From: Streptococcus mitis
Lineage (GTDB): Bacteria > Bacillota > Bacilli > Lactobacillales > Streptococcaceae
NCBI GenBank assembly: GCA_001560895.1
Contig: CP014326.1
Coordinates: 1,748,001 to 1,812,000 of the forward strand
Reading direction: 5' to 3'
Length of the DNA stretch: 64,000 nucleotides
In this document: piece after piece, positions 9,472 to 19,555 of the stretch
Layout: each line of letters begins with the position of its first letter
How positions within the stretch are numbered: the stretch's first letter is position 1
The notes under the pieces: generated by a model
What the model was told of the DNA's origin: nothing
Seen by the model: the letters and a program-made list of their open reading frames with translations, nothing else
Databases searched by the model: none
Position numbers and translations under genes: made by a program

Positions 9472-9889
9472 TCCATTATTAGAATCTAGACGCGAACTTC
9501 GTAAATGCGCTTTTCAAGCTCTCATGAGCCTTGAATTTGGCACAGACATGGAAACAGCTTGTCGCTTTGCCTACACACATGACCGTGAAGATGAAGATGT
9601 ACAAATTCCAGCCTTTCTTCTGAACTTGGTTTCTGGTGTTCAAGCTCAAAAAGACGAGTTGGATAAACAAATCAACCAGTACCTCAAGTCCGGCTGGACA
9701 GTTGAACGCTTGACCTTGGTCGAAAAAAACTTACTACGCTTGGGTATCTTTGAAATCATTTCATTTGATACACCTCAGCTGGTAGCAGTCAATGAAGCCA
9801 TTGAACTTGCCAAGAATTTTTCAGATCAAAAATCAGCCCGCTTTATTAACGGACTGCTCAGTCAATTTGTAACTGAAGAAAATGAATAA
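9464..9889 (+). CDS. nusB: Transcription antitermination factor NusB
   Basis: 141 residues, all-helical NusB fold. It begins with the [17 protein letters not shown] pattern and ends with the conserved [13 protein letters not shown] segment ([12 protein letters not shown], about 109-120) and FINGLLSQF. NusB binds boxA of rRNA leaders with NusE (S10) to promote antitermination. The start overlaps the end of the preceding gene by eight bases, and a terminator follows three bases after the stop. Confidence 0.97.
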   Translation: MTSPLLESRRELRKCAFQALMSLEFGTDMETACRFAYTHDREDEDVQIPAFLLNLVSGVQAQKDELDKQINQYLKSGWTVERLTLVEKNLLRLGIFEIISFDTPQLVAVNEAIELAKNFSDQKSARFINGLLSQFVTEENE

Positions 9890-9891
9890 TC

Positions 9892-9924
9892 AAAAAGGTG
9901 TTTGGTCTTCCAAGCACCTTTTTG
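9892..9924 (+). terminator. Terminator after nusB
   Basis: Hairpin AAAAAGGTG...CACCTTTTT with inner TTGG/CCAA pairing and a T-run. Confidence 0.85.
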
Positions 9925-10000
9925 TTGTTCCCTCGACACAAAGAACCACATAAAAACTAGAACTGACTGCCAGTTCTAGTTTTTGCGTATTCTGAAGAAT

Positions 10001-10198
10001 TATACTCAATGAAAATCAAAGAGCAAACCAGGAAGCTAGCCGTAGGCTGCTCAAAGCACTGCTTTGAGGTTACAGATAAAACTGACGAAGTCAGCTCAAA
10101 ACATGGTTTTGAGGTTGTGGATAGAACTGACGAAGTCAGTAACATATATACGGCAAGGCGAAGCTGACGTGGTTTGAAGAGATTTTCGAAGAGTATTA
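10001..10198 (+). repeat. BOX element (boxA-boxB-boxC)
   Basis: About 198 bp from TATACTCAATGAAAATCAAA to GATTTTCGAAGAGTATTA. The internal unit with ACTGACGAAGTCAG is repeated twice, so boxB is present. The final TTA supplies the TAA stop codon of accA on the other strand. Nothing else is seen between nusB and accA except a small palindrome (AACTGACTGCCAGTT region, about 9959-9977). Confidence 0.93.
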
Positions 10199-10963
10199 GT
10201 ATTTTCTAAATCGTTGATAACGTTCTTCCAACAACTCTTCTAGCGATTTTTGTGAGAGTATAGCTAGCTCATCTTGAAGTTCTTTTTTGACAGTCTTAAT
10301 CAGTTCTTTACTAGAAAGTCCTGCTTCAGAAATCACCTTGTCCACCACGTCCATTTCTAACAACTCATGTGAAGTGATTTTCATCAACTCTGCTGCTTCC
10401 ATGGCACGACTGCCATCCTTCCATAGAATGGAAGCAAAGCCTTCTGGGCTGAGAATCGCATAGATAGAATTTTCCAACATCCAGACACGGTCTGCGACTG
10501 CTAGAGCCAGAGCCCCACCTGAACCACCTTCACCAATAATGATAGCAATAATCGGAACTTTCAGGTCACTCATTTCCATGAGATTGCGAGCAATAGCTTC
10601 TCCCTGTCCACGTTCTTCCGCCCCCACACCAGGATAGGCACCTGCAGTATTGATAAAGGTCACAACTGGACGGCCAAACTTTTCAGCCTGTTTCATCAAA
10701 CGTAAGGCCTTACGGTAACCTTCTGGATGCGGTTGGCCAAAATTCCGTTTGAGGTTGTCTTGTAAACTCTTGCCTTTTTGGATGCCAACCACTGTTACAG
10801 CTTGGTCTTCAAGCCAGCCTATACCACCCACAACTGCACCATCATCTCGGAAAGAACGGTCACCATGTAACTGGATAAATTCATCAAAAATGCCTGTCGC
10901 CAAGTCCAAGGTTGTCAAGCGACTCTGCTCACGCGCTTCTCTGACTATTTTTGCAATATTCAT
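10196..10963 (-). CDS. accA: Acetyl-CoA carboxylase carboxyltransferase subunit alpha
   Basis: 255 residues, the short streptococcal form. It has the crotonase-like carboxyltransferase fold with [20 protein letters not shown] (about 104-123) and [33 protein letters not shown] following. With AccD it moves the carboxyl group from carboxybiotin to acetyl-CoA, giving malonyl-CoA. The start overlaps accD by four bases (ATGA). The stop codon lies on the last three bases of a BOX, so the native 3' end may have been altered by the insertion. Last gene of the fab/acc cluster. Confidence 0.97.
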   Translation of the reverse strand: MNIAKIVREAREQSRLTTLDLATGIFDEFIQLHGDRSFRDDGAVVGGIGWLEDQAVTVVGIQKGKSLQDNLKRNFGQPHPEGYRKALRLMKQAEKFGRPVVTFINTAGAYPGVGAEERGQGEAIARNLMEMSDLKVPIIAIIIGEGGSGGALALAVADRVWMLENSIYAILSPEGFASILWKDGSRAMEAAELMKITSHELLEMDVVDKVISEAGLSSKELIKTVKKELQDELAILSQKSLEELLEERYQRFRKY

Positions 10964-11826
10964 CTAGGACTCCTTCCGTGCAATCTGACTAGGCTAGCAA
11001 TAGTATCTGGCAAGTCTCTTCGTTTGACAATAGCATCCACAAAGCCATGCTCCAATAGGAATTCTGCCTTTTGGAAATCCTCAGGCAAGCTTTCACGAAC
11101 CGTATTTTCAATGACACGACGCCCAGCAAAACCAACCAAACTCTGTGGTTCAGCCAGAATGATATCGCCTTCCATAGCGAAAGAAGCTGTCACACCACCA
11201 GTCGTTGGATCTGTCAAAATGGTCAGGTAAAAGAGGCCTGCATTTGAATGACGTTTAACTGCTGCAGAAATCTTGGCCATCTGCATGAGACTCATGATTC
11301 CTTCCTGCATACGGGCTCCACCAGAGGCTGTGAAGAGAACAACTGGCAATTGTTCGACAGTCGCATACTCAAACAAACGAGTGATTTTTTCACCTACAAC
11401 CGTACCCATAGAAGCCATGATAAAGTTGGAATCCATAATCCCAAGAGCCACAGTCTGACCTTTAATAAGAGCAGTTCCTGTCACAACAGCTTCATCCAGA
11501 CCTGTTTTTTCACGCATGGTTGCCAGTTTCTTTTGGTAACCAGGGAATTGCAAGGGATCCTTACTTTCAATCCCTGTAAACAATTCCTTGAAGGTTCCCA
11601 TATCAATCGTCAAAGCCAAGCGTTCTTGGGCAGAAATACGAAAGGTATAGCTACAGTGCGGACAGATACGCTCACTTCCCAGATCCTTCTGATAGATGGT
11701 ATGCTTACAACTCGGACACTGGGAGAATAGTTCATCTGGAACCTCTGGCTTGGCTTGAGGTTTTTCCCTAACCGAACGATTGGGATTGATTCGAATATAC
11801 TTATCTTTTTTACTAAATAGAGCCAT
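10960..11826 (-). CDS. accD: Acetyl-CoA carboxylase carboxyltransferase subunit beta
   Basis: 288 residues. The N-terminal zinc ribbon has Cys at 37, 40, 55 and 58 (CPSC...CPHC), followed by the carboxyltransferase domain ([31 protein letters not shown]). It pairs with AccA. It is coupled to accA by a four-base overlap and follows accC after 36 bases with its own SD (AAAGGGGAATC). Confidence 0.97.
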   Translation of the reverse strand: MALFSKKDKYIRINPNRSVREKPQAKPEVPDELFSQCPSCKHTIYQKDLGSERICPHCSYTFRISAQERLALTIDMGTFKELFTGIESKDPLQFPGYQKKLATMREKTGLDEAVVTGTALIKGQTVALGIMDSNFIMASMGTVVGEKITRLFEYATVEQLPVVLFTASGGARMQEGIMSLMQMAKISAAVKRHSNAGLFYLTILTDPTTGGVTASFAMEGDIILAEPQSLVGFAGRRVIENTVRESLPEDFQKAEFLLEHGFVDAIVKRRDLPDTIASLVRLHGRSPR

Positions 11827-11862
11827 TGATTCCCCTTTTCGGTTTAAACTCTTAAAGTCATT

Positions 11863-13230
11863 TTATTCTTTTTCTTGATATTTGGGTAAGAAGGTTTCCA
11901 TCAAGAAGGAAGTATCGTAATCCCCAGCAATGACATTGCGATCTGAAATGAGGTCAAGCTGGAAATCAGCATTGGTCTGCACCCCCTCTATCTCTAGTTC
12001 ATAGAGGGCACGTTGCATTTTCATCAAGGCATCAAAACGATTTTCGCCGTGAACGATGACTTTGGCAATCATACTATCATAATAAGGCGGAATGGTGTAG
12101 CCTGGATAAACTGCTGAATCCACGCGCAAGCCAACTCCCCCACTTGGCAGATAGAGATTGGTAATCTTACCTGGACTTGGAGCAAAGTTGAAGGCTGGAT
12201 TTTCTGCATTGATACGACATTCAATAGCATGACCACGTAGGACAATATCCTCTTGCTTAACAGACAGAGGTTGACCTGTCGCAATGCGAATTTGTTCCTT
12301 AACGATATCCACACCTGAAACAAATTCTGTTACTGGATGTTCTACTTGTACACGAGTATTCATCTCCATGAAATAGAAATTGCCACTAGCTTCATCAAGA
12401 AGAAACTCAATGGTCCCTGCATTCTCATAACCAACAGACTCTGCCGCTCGAACAGCCGCAGCACCAATTTCATTGCGTAGCGTTTTCCCAATTGCAATCG
12501 AAGGACTTTCTTCTAAAACTTTTTGGTTATTCCGTTGAAGAGAGCAATCTCGTTCCCCCAAATGGATTACATTTCCATGTTCATCTCCTAGGATTTGAAC
12601 CTCGATGTGACGAGCTGGATAGATAACCCGTTCTATGTACATGGCACCATTGCCATAATTGGCCTTGGCTTCACTTGAGGCTGTTTCAAAGGCTGAAACA
12701 AGGTCTTCTGGTTTTTCAACCTTGCGAATCCCTTTCCCACCACCACCTGCTGAAGCCTTGAGCATAACAGGGTAGCCAATTTTTTCAGCAACAATCAAGG
12801 CTTCCTCAGAGTTATGCACTTCTCCATCCGAACCCGGAATGACGGGCACGCCTGCTTTAATCATCTGAGCACGTGCATTAATCTTGTCCCCCATCATATC
12901 CATAACATGGCCAGATGGACCGATAAACTTGATGCCAACCTCTTCACACATGGTTGCAAATTTGGAGTTTTCACTGAGAAATCCAAAACCAGGGTGAATC
13001 GCTTCTGCTTCAGTCAAGACTGCAGCTGATAGAACCGCATTAATGTTAAGATAAGACTCAGTTGCCTTACCAGGGCCAATACAAACCGCCTCATCTGCTA
13101 AAAGCGTATGAAGGGCTTCCTTATCGGCAGTTGAATAGACCGCTACCGTCGCAATCCCCAATTCACGCGCCGCACGAATAATACGAACCGCAATTTCACC
13201 GCGATTGGCAATTAAAATTTTTCGAAACAT
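11863..13230 (-). CDS. accC: Acetyl-CoA carboxylase biotin carboxylase subunit
   Basis: 455 residues, full length. It has an N-terminal domain (FRKILIANRGEIAVRIIRA), an ATP-grasp lobe with the glycine-rich loop KASAGGGGKGIR (about 157-168), EMNTRVQVEHPVTE in the catalytic region, and the C-terminal biotin-carboxylase domain. It carboxylates the biotin on AccB with ATP and bicarbonate. It lies eleven bases after fabZ in the operon. Confidence 0.98.
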   Translation of the reverse strand: MFRKILIANRGEIAVRIIRAARELGIATVAVYSTADKEALHTLLADEAVCIGPGKATESYLNINAVLSAAVLTEAEAIHPGFGFLSENSKFATMCEEVGIKFIGPSGHVMDMMGDKINARAQMIKAGVPVIPGSDGEVHNSEEALIVAEKIGYPVMLKASAGGGGKGIRKVEKPEDLVSAFETASSEAKANYGNGAMYIERVIYPARHIEVQILGDEHGNVIHLGERDCSLQRNNQKVLEESPSIAIGKTLRNEIGAAAVRAAESVGYENAGTIEFLLDEASGNFYFMEMNTRVQVEHPVTEFVSGVDIVKEQIRIATGQPLSVKQEDIVLRGHAIECRINAENPAFNFAPSPGKITNLYLPSGGVGLRVDSAVYPGYTIPPYYDSMIAKVIVHGENRFDALMKMQRALYELEIEGVQTNADFQLDLISDRNVIAGDYDTSFLMETFLPKYQEKE

Positions 13231-13241
13231 GGAGAACCTCC

Positions 13242-13664
13242 TTAGTTCCCTATTGCAAAGGTGAGAGTACCACTAGCTGCAAGCTTGCCATCCACTTCAG
13301 CCTTTGCTTCAACCACAGCGATGGTACCGCGACGTTTTACAAAAGTCGCCGTCATAACCAATTGGTCGCCTGGTACAACTTGCTTCTTGAATTTAACCTT
13401 GTCCATACCAGCGTAAAAGACCAGTTTTCCTTTATTTTCAGGTTTTGACAACTCCAAGACACCAGCTGTTTGCGCCAAGGCTTCCATGATCAGAACACCT
13501 GGCATAACTGGGTATTGAGGAAAATGACCGTTAAAGAAAGGCTCATTGATGGTCACATTTTTGATGGCAACAATGGTGTCTTCGCTCACTTCCAAGACAC
13601 GGTCTACTAGGAGCATGGGATAACGATGGGGTAGAGCTTCTTTGATTCCTTGAATATCGATCAT
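13242..13664 (-). CDS. fabZ: 3-hydroxyacyl-[ACP] dehydratase FabZ
   Basis: 140 residues, hot-dog fold. Catalytic H47 is in [14 protein letters not shown] and E61 in LIMEALAQ. It dehydrates 3-hydroxyacyl-ACP to trans-2-enoyl-ACP. The operon has no FabA; the cis double bond needed for unsaturated fatty acids is made by FabM acting on the FabZ product. It overlaps accB by four bases. Confidence 0.97.
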   Translation of the reverse strand: MIDIQGIKEALPHRYPMLLVDRVLEVSEDTIVAIKNVTINEPFFNGHFPQYPVMPGVLIMEALAQTAGVLELSKPENKGKLVFYAGMDKVKFKKQVVPGDQLVMTATFVKRRGTIAVVEAKAEVDGKLAASGTLTFAIGN

Positions 13665-14146
13665 TTGATGCGTACCAATCCTTTACCAAACTCAACCATT
13701 TCTTCGTTAGAAATGAGAATTTCTGTTACCACACCATCCTTAGGTGCTGGAATTTCATTCATGACTTTCATGGCTTCGATAATCACCAATGTTTGGCCTT
13801 TTTTGACACTATCACCAACTGAAACGAAGGCAGGTTTATCTGGACCAGCAGACAAGTAAGCCACCCCAACAAGTGGGCTCTCTACAAGATCTCCCTCAGC
13901 ATCCACACTTGCTTCGGCTGGTACCGAAGTTTCTTCCACTACAGTCTCTGCTGAAGCAGATGAAGGAGCCACTGGACTCGGTGTTGCTGGAACGGGTGCT
14001 GGAGCAACTTGAGGTGCAACTTCAGGCACAAGTCTAGCTTCATTTTTGCTAAACTGCAACTCATCCGTCCCATTCTTATAAGAAAATTCTCTCAAACTTG
14101 ACTGATCAAATTGAGCCATCAAGTCTTTAATATCGTTTAAATTCAT
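13661..14146 (-). CDS. accB: Biotin carboxyl carrier protein of acetyl-CoA carboxylase
   Basis: 161 residues. A short N-terminal helix region is followed by a Pro/Ala/Ser/Val-rich flexible linker (about 38-80) and the biotinyl domain with EAMKVMNE; K127 is the biotinylation site. It shuttles carboxybiotin between AccC and AccAD. It sits between fabF and fabZ, the usual streptococcal order. Confidence 0.97.
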   Translation of the reverse strand: MNLNDIKDLMAQFDQSSLREFSYKNGTDELQFSKNEARLVPEVAPQVAPAPVPATPSPVAPSSASAETVVEETSVPAEASVDAEGDLVESPLVGVAYLSAGPDKPAFVSVGDSVKKGQTLVIIEAMKVMNEIPAPKDGVVTEILISNEEMVEFGKGLVRIK

Positions 14147-14148
14147 AG

Positions 14149-15384
14149 TTATTTATTCTCCCAACGTTTGAAAGCAAGAACTGCATTGTGACCACCAAAA
14201 CCAAAGGTATTTGAAATAGCGTATGGAATTTCTTGCTCCAAGCCTTGTCCATAAACGACATTGGCTTCGATATAATCTGATACTTCACTTGTTCCAGCTG
14301 TCATTGGTACAAAGTTATGACGCATAGCTTCAATTGTGACGATAGCTTCTACCGCACCTGCAGCACCCAGCAAATGTCCTGTGAATGACTTGGTTGATGA
14401 CACAGGTACGTCCTTACCAAGAACAGCTACGATAGCACCACTTTCTCCTTTTTCATTAGCAGGAGTTGACGTTCCATGAGCATTGACATAGGCTACTTGC
14501 TCTGGAGAAATCTCAGCTTCTTCCAAGGCTAGTTTGATGGCCTTGATGGCTCCCTGACCTTCTGGATGTGGAGAAGTCATATGATAGGCATCACAAGTAT
14601 TACCGTAACCAACCACTTCAGCCAGGATAGTAGCGCCACGTTTTTCGGCGTGTTCAAGACTTTCAAGAACCAACATCCCAGAACCCTCACCCATGACAAA
14701 ACCATTGCGGTCCTTATCGAATGGAATAGAGGCACGACTTGGGTCTTCTGTAGTAGAGAGAGCTGTTAGGGCTTGGAAACCAGCGATAGCAAAAGGTGTG
14801 ATAGAGGCTTCTGAACCACCTACCAACATAACATCTTGGAAACCAAACTTGATTGAGCGGAAGGCATCTCCAATCGCGTCATTTGATGAAGCGCAGGCAG
14901 TATTGATGGATTTACAAACACCGTTTGCTCCAAAACGCATGGCAACATTTCCTGAAGCCATATTTGGCAAGGCTTTTGGAAGGGTCAATGGTTTCACACG
15001 TTTTGGTCCTTTATCATAGAGGCGAAGCACTTGATCTTCAATTTCTTTGATTCCACCAATACCAGATGCAACGATAACACCAAAACGATCCTTGTCAATA
15101 GCCTCTACATCCAGCTTAGCGTGGTTGACAGCTTCTTGGGCTGCATACAAGGCATACAAAGAATAGTTATCAAAACGGTTGGTATCTTTCTTTACAAAGT
15201 ATTTATCAAAAGGAAAATCTTGGATTTCTGCTGCATTATGCACATCAAAGTTACTATGATCAAATTTTGTAATTGGACCAATTCCGATTTTTCCAGTTGT
15301 CAAACTATTCCAAAATTCTTCTGGTGTATTTCCGATTGGAGATGTCACTCCATAACCTGTTACTACTACACGATTTAGTTTCAT
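14149..15384 (-). CDS. fabF: Beta-ketoacyl-ACP synthase II
   Basis: 411 residues, thiolase-like fold. Catalytic C164 is in NTACASSND; the two histidines are in NAHGTSTPANEKGE (about 303) and KSFTGHLLGAAG (about 339). It condenses malonyl-ACP with acyl-ACP in chain elongation and is the only elongation condensing enzyme in this cluster. It precedes accB by two bases. Confidence 0.98.
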   Translation of the reverse strand: MKLNRVVVTGYGVTSPIGNTPEEFWNSLTTGKIGIGPITKFDHSNFDVHNAAEIQDFPFDKYFVKKDTNRFDNYSLYALYAAQEAVNHAKLDVEAIDKDRFGVIVASGIGGIKEIEDQVLRLYDKGPKRVKPLTLPKALPNMASGNVAMRFGANGVCKSINTACASSNDAIGDAFRSIKFGFQDVMLVGGSEASITPFAIAGFQALTALSTTEDPSRASIPFDKDRNGFVMGEGSGMLVLESLEHAEKRGATILAEVVGYGNTCDAYHMTSPHPEGQGAIKAIKLALEEAEISPEQVAYVNAHGTSTPANEKGESGAIVAVLGKDVPVSSTKSFTGHLLGAAGAVEAIVTIEAMRHNFVPMTAGTSEVSDYIEANVVYGQGLEQEIPYAISNTFGFGGHNAVLAFKRWENK

Positions 15385-15405
15385 CTTTTTTACCTCTAGC
15401 TTCTG

Positions 15406-16137
15406 CTACATACTGAGGCCACCATCAATGGCAACCACTTGACCAGTTAGATAATCTTGGCCTGCTAAAAATACTGTTAAATCTGCAACTTGTTCTGCTT
15501 GCCCAAATTCTTTCATAGGAATTTGCGCCAACATGGCATCTTTTACCTTGTCTGATAGGACTGCTGTCATATCGGACTCAATCATTCCAGGTGCGATAGC
15601 ATTAACCCTGATATTGCGATTGGCCACTTCACGCGCCACAGACTTGGTAAAACCAATCAAACCAGCCTTAGAAGCAGCATAATTAGCTTGACCGATATTT
15701 CCCATCAAACCAACAACACTAGACATATTAATGATAGCACCTTTTCTGGCTTTCATCATCGGTTTCAAGACTGATTGTGTCATGTTAAAGGCGCCAGTCA
15801 GGTTAACCTTGAGCACTTTTTCAAAATCTGCTTCTGTCATCTTGAGCATCAGGGTATCTTGGGTAATTCCTGCATTGTTAACCAAAACATCTACTGAACC
15901 CAGCTCTGCAATAGCTTGCTCAACCATACGCTTAGCGTCTGCAAAATCAGACACATCACCTGAAATAGGAACTACCTTGACACCGTAGTCTGAAAATTCA
16001 GCGAGCAATTCTTCTGAGATAGGCCCACGACTGTTTAAGACGATGTTGGCCCCTACTTGAGCAAACTTGTGGGCAATAGCAAGACCAATTCCACGACTCG
16101 AACCTGTAACAAAGATATTCTTATTTTTTAGTTGCAT
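15406..16137 (-). CDS. fabG: 3-oxoacyl-[ACP] reductase FabG
   Basis: 243 residues, classical short-chain dehydrogenase. It has TGSSRGIG at 11-18 (NADPH binding), NNAG at 87-90, and catalytic S140, Y153 and K157 (YAASK). It reduces 3-oxoacyl-ACP to 3-hydroxyacyl-ACP with NADPH. SD AGGAGAAAAG precedes the ATG; it lies 42 bases after fabD. Confidence 0.98.
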   Translation of the reverse strand: MQLKNKNIFVTGSSRGIGLAIAHKFAQVGANIVLNSRGPISEELLAEFSDYGVKVVPISGDVSDFADAKRMVEQAIAELGSVDVLVNNAGITQDTLMLKMTEADFEKVLKVNLTGAFNMTQSVLKPMMKARKGAIINMSSVVGLMGNIGQANYAASKAGLIGFTKSVAREVANRNIRVNAIAPGMIESDMTAVLSDKVKDAMLAQIPMKEFGQAEQVADLTVFLAGQDYLTGQVVAIDGGLSM

Positions 16138-16179
16138 TCTTTTCTCCTGTTTCCTCTTGTATTTATGGGAGAAGGATTA

Positions 16180-17100
16180 CTAGTTTCCTAGAAGAGCTTC
16201 CAAGCTCGCCTGATCTTCAACAGTGGCTAGTTTAGCCCTTTTATCAATTTTTTTCACAAAGCCTGACAAAACTTTCCCGGGTCCAATCTCGATAAAGTTG
16301 GTTACTCCTGCTTCTTGCATAACTGCAATACTCTCATAGAAACGAACCGGTTCCTTGATCTGACGCGTCAAGAGTGGAGCAATGTCTTCTTTTTTCATGA
16401 CCGTAGCTTCTGTATTGCCAACTAGGGGACAAGTAAAATCTGAAAAACTTACTTGAGCTAGAGTTTCAGCTAGTTTTTGGCTAGCAGGCTCAAGGAGAGC
16501 GGTATGAAAGGGACCTGACACCTTGAGAGGAATCAAGCGCTTGGCACCAGCTTCCTGCAAGAGTTCAACAGCTCTGTCAACCGCAACCACTTCTCCACCA
16601 ATCACGATTTGTGCAGGTGTGTTATAGTTGGCTGGGGTAACCACTCCAAGTTCAGAAGCTTTTTGACAGGCTTCCTCAATGACCTCTACTGGCGTATTGA
16701 GAACTGCGACCATCTTGCCAGAACCAGCAGGAGCCGCTTCTTCCATATAGGCTCCACGCTTAGCTACCAAGGCAACCGCATCTTCAAACTCCAAGGCACC
16801 GCTGGCCACCAAGGCAGAATATTCTCCAAGGGACAAACCAGCAACCATATCAGGCTGATAGCCCTTCTCTTGCAATAAACGGTAGATAGCAACTGAAGTC
16901 GCTAAAATAGCTGGTTGGGTATAGCGGGTCTGATTGAGTTTTTCTGCTTCTGTATCGATGAGATGACGCAAATCATAACCGAGTACCTGACTGGCTTGAT
17001 CAATCGTTTCTTTGACAATCGGATACTGATCATAAAGATTCCGTCCCATCCCTAGATACTGGGTACCTTGACCAGCAAATAAAAAAGCTGTTTTAGTCAT
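16180..17100 (-). CDS. fabD: Malonyl-CoA:ACP transacylase
   Basis: 306 residues. The N-terminal FAGQGTQYLGMG motif and nucleophile S90 in GLSLGEYSAL, plus the later GPFHTALL (catalytic His), define the family. It loads malonyl groups onto ACP. Its first eight bases overlap the end of fabK, so the two are coupled. Confidence 0.98.
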   Translation of the reverse strand: MTKTAFLFAGQGTQYLGMGRNLYDQYPIVKETIDQASQVLGYDLRHLIDTEAEKLNQTRYTQPAILATSVAIYRLLQEKGYQPDMVAGLSLGEYSALVASGALEFEDAVALVAKRGAYMEEAAPAGSGKMVAVLNTPVEVIEEACQKASELGVVTPANYNTPAQIVIGGEVVAVDRAVELLQEAGAKRLIPLKVSGPFHTALLEPASQKLAETLAQVSFSDFTCPLVGNTEATVMKKEDIAPLLTRQIKEPVRFYESIAVMQEAGVTNFIEIGPGKVLSGFVKKIDKRAKLATVEDQASLEALLGN

Positions 17101-18067
17101 TTCTTACAACTCCTGCCCAACGAGAGGCTTCTTCTTGAATTTTCTTAGCTGCTCCATAGTACAAATCTTTTAGGATTTCTTCAGCTGTTTCTTCTTTAGA
17201 AACAAGCCCTGCAATTTGACCTGCCATGACTGATCCACCATCCACATCTCCGTGAACAACTGCTTTGGCTAGGGCACCTGCTCCCATTTGTTCAAAGATT
17301 TCTAAATCAGGATTTTCCTGTTTAAAGGCATCTTTCTCAGCTTTTTCAAAATCACGAGTCAATTGATTTTTAATCGCACGAACAGCATGTCCAAAGTGTT
17401 GAGCTGAAATCGTAGTATCAATATCTCTAGCTTTTAAAATTTTCGCCTTATAATTTGGATGGGCATTAGACTCTTTTGCAACGACAAAACGCGTTCCAAC
17501 CTGAACAGCCTCTGCACCTAGCATAAAGCCAGCTGCAGCACCTTCACCATCCGCAATCCCTCCTGCAGCAATAACAGGAATAGATACAGCTGCGGCTACC
17601 TGGCGCACCAAGGTCATGGTTGTTAATTTACCGATATGCCCCCCAGCTTCCATTCCTTCTGCAATAACAGCATCCGCACCAATTTTCTCCATGCGTTTAG
17701 CTAGGGCAACACTAGGTACAACAGGAATAACTGTAATACCAGCTTCATGGAAGCGTTCCATGTATTTACCAGGATTTCCTGCCCCTGTTGTAACCACCTT
17801 AACACCTTCCTCGATAACAAGATCTACAATATCTTCCACAAAAGGAGATAAAAGCATGATGTTGACACCAAAGGGTTTATCCGTCAATGATTTGATCTTA
17901 TCAATATTAGCTTTGACAACTTCTTTAGGGGCATTTCCCCCACCGATAATGCCTAGCCCTCCAGCCTTGGAAACAGCCCCTGCCAAATCACCATAAGCAA
18001 CCCAAGCCATTCCTCCTTGAAAGATAGGATAATCAATGTTCAATAATTCTGTAATACGCGTTTTCAT
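17093..18067 (-). CDS. fabK: Enoyl-[ACP] reductase II (FMN-dependent)
   Basis: 324 residues of the nitronate monooxygenase/FabK TIM-barrel family. It starts MKTRITELLNIDYPIFQGGMAWV, with IIGGGNAP, EGMEAGGHIGKLTTM (about 138-152) and GGIADGEGAAAGFMLGAEAVQVGTRFV. It performs the last reduction of each elongation cycle with NAD(P)H and FMN. It replaces FabI, which makes streptococci resistant to triclosan-type inhibitors. SD ATGGAGGC lies before the ATG. A FabT-type palindrome lies about 50-60 bases upstream. Confidence 0.97.
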   Translation of the reverse strand: MKTRITELLNIDYPIFQGGMAWVAYGDLAGAVSKAGGLGIIGGGNAPKEVVKANIDKIKSLTDKPFGVNIMLLSPFVEDIVDLVIEEGVKVVTTGAGNPGKYMERFHEAGITVIPVVPSVALAKRMEKIGADAVIAEGMEAGGHIGKLTTMTLVRQVAAAVSIPVIAAGGIADGEGAAAGFMLGAEAVQVGTRFVVAKESNAHPNYKAKILKARDIDTTISAQHFGHAVRAIKNQLTRDFEKAEKDAFKQENPDLEIFEQMGAGALAKAVVHGDVDGGSVMAGQIAGLVSKEETAEEILKDLYYGAAKKIQEEASRWAGVVRND

Positions 18068-18113
18068 AGTGCCTCCATCGTTTCTTGCTTACGTAATAGT
18101 TCGATACTGTCAT

Positions 18114-18130
18114 AATTTGAAAATCAAACT
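18114..18130 (-). promoter_or_regulatory. FabT operator upstream of fabK
   Basis: Palindrome AGTTTGATTTTCAAATT (minus strand), matching the FabT consensus TTTGA-N3-TCAAA. Its left part doubles as a possible -35 (TTTGAT) with -10-like TATCGA 16 bases on. Expected to let FabT-ACP repress fabK-fabD-fabG-fabF-accBC-fabZ-accDA. Confidence 0.75.
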
Positions 18131-18185
18131 ATTGCCTAAACAAGAGGGAGCGGGTTTCCCTACTCCTTCTATTTGTATTCTGCTT

Positions 18186-18299
18186 ATACTCTTCGAAAAT
18201 CTCTTCAAACAACATCAGCTCTATTTGCAACCTCAAAACAGTGTTTTGAGCAGTCTGCGACTAGCTTCCTAGTTTGCTCTTTGATTTTCATTGAGTATT
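18186..18299 (-). repeat. BOX element between acpP and fabK
   Basis: It runs from ATACTCTTCGAAAATCTC to TTTCATTGAGTAT, about 113 bp, boxA and boxC with a partial middle. Its boxA end abuts acpP so that the acpP stop codon (TAA at 18298-18300) falls at the junction. It separates acpP from fabK and could stall or attenuate read-through. Confidence 0.9.
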
Positions 18300-18522
18300 A
18301 TTTTGTTTGCTCTTCAACGTAGGCAACCAAGTCACCAACTGTTTTCAAGTCATCTTCTGCTTCGATTTGGATATCAAAAGCATCTTCGATTTCTGAGATT
18401 ACTTGGAACAAGTCCAATGAATCTGCGTCCAAATCATCAAAAGTTGATTCAAGTGTTACTTCTGATGCGTCTTTCCCAAGTTCTTCAACGATAATTTCTT
18501 GTACTTTTTCAAATACTGCCAT
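18298..18522 (-). CDS. acpP: Acyl carrier protein
   Basis: 74 residues, acidic four-helix protein. S35 in DADSLDLF is the phosphopantetheine site. It carries acyl intermediates for all Fab enzymes and, as long-chain acyl-ACP, is the co-repressor of FabT. It lies 58 bases downstream of fabH with SD AAGGAG. The stop codon lies at a BOX junction. Confidence 0.96.
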   Translation of the reverse strand: MAVFEKVQEIIVEELGKDASEVTLESTFDDLDADSLDLFQVISEIEDAFDIQIEAEDDLKTVGDLVAYVEEQTK

Positions 18523-18580
18523 GATAGGACTCCTTTAAAATAAATAGTTTTTTATAACAATGTGTTCACCACATGATTAC

Positions 18581-19555
18581 CTAAATTGTAAGAATGAGCG
18601 TGCCCCAGGTCAAGCCTCCACCGAAGCCTGATAAAAGAACAGTCTGGCTACCGTCTAAACGGATGAGGCCTTGTTCTACACACTCTGAAAGTAAAATCGG
18701 GATACTTGCTGCACTGGTATTGCCATATTCCATCATATTGGCTGGAAGTTTGTCTCGGTCGACACCGATTTTTCTAGCCATCTTATCCAAAATACGGTCA
18801 TTAGCCTGATGAAGTAGCAGATAATCCAAGTCTGTCGCCTCTACAGGAGATTCTTCAATAGTTTGTTTGATAGACTTAGCTACATCTCGAATGGTAAAAT
18901 CAAAGACCGCGCGCCCATCCATCTTCAAAAATGAATCTGCATTTTCTCGATCTGAAAATGGAGATTGCAAGCCTGAATATCCATAAGTTAGACACTCGCT
19001 ACGACTCCCATCACTATTAAGACTCTCAGCTAAGAAATGCTCTTGCTCGCTAGCTTCTAGCAAGACTCCACCAGCACCATCTCCAAACAAGACAGCTGTT
19101 GATCGGTCCGACCAATCGACTGCCTTAGAGAGGGTTTCACTACCAATCACTAAGCCTTTTTGAAAGCGACCAGAAGCGATAAACTTTTCAGCAGTTGATA
19201 AAGCAAATACAAATCCACTGCAAGCAGCTGTTAGGTCAAAAGCAAAAGCTTTTTTGGCACCAATATTAGCTTGGACACGAGCAGCTGTAGAGGGCATCAT
19301 CGAATCTGGAGTGATGGTAGCTAGGATGATAAAATCCAGCTCTTCTCCTGTGATTCCAGCTTTTTTCATCAGTTTCTTCGCAACCTCTGTAGCCAAATCA
19401 CTGGTAGATTCTGTTCTTGAAATATGCCTTTGTCGTATTCCCGTCCGACTTGAAATCCACTCATCATTGGTATCCATAATCTGAGCCAAATCATGATTTG
19501 TAACCACTTGCTCTGGCACATAATGAGCAACCTGGCTTATTTTTGCAAAAGCCAT
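18581..19555 (-). CDS. fabH: Beta-ketoacyl-ACP synthase III
   Basis: 324 residues. C112 in TAACSGF, the His in LLHQAND (about 249) and the Asn in GNTSAASIP (about 279) form the catalytic triad. It starts synthesis by condensing acetyl-CoA (or branched acyl-CoA) with malonyl-ACP. Its start overlaps the fabT stop by one base (TAATG), so it is coupled to the repressor gene. Confidence 0.98.
   Translation of the reverse strand: MAFAKISQVAHYVPEQVVTNHDLAQIMDTNDEWISSRTGIRQRHISRTESTSDLATEVAKKLMKKAGITGEELDFIILATITPDSMMPSTAARVQANIGAKKAFAFDLTAACSGFVFALSTAEKFIASGRFQKGLVIGSETLSKAVDWSDRSTAVLFGDGAGGVLLEASEQEHFLAESLNSDGSRSECLTYGYSGLQSPFSDRENADSFLKMDGRAVFDFTIRDVAKSIKQTIEESPVEATDLDYLLLHQANDRILDKMARKIGVDRDKLPANMMEYGNTSAASIPILLSECVEQGLIRLDGSQTVLLSGFGGGLTWGTLILTI

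Noticed and set aside
9957..10145. Short minus-strand frame over the BOX
   Set aside because: It is produced by BOX repeats (internal TSSVLS repeats) with no start signals.
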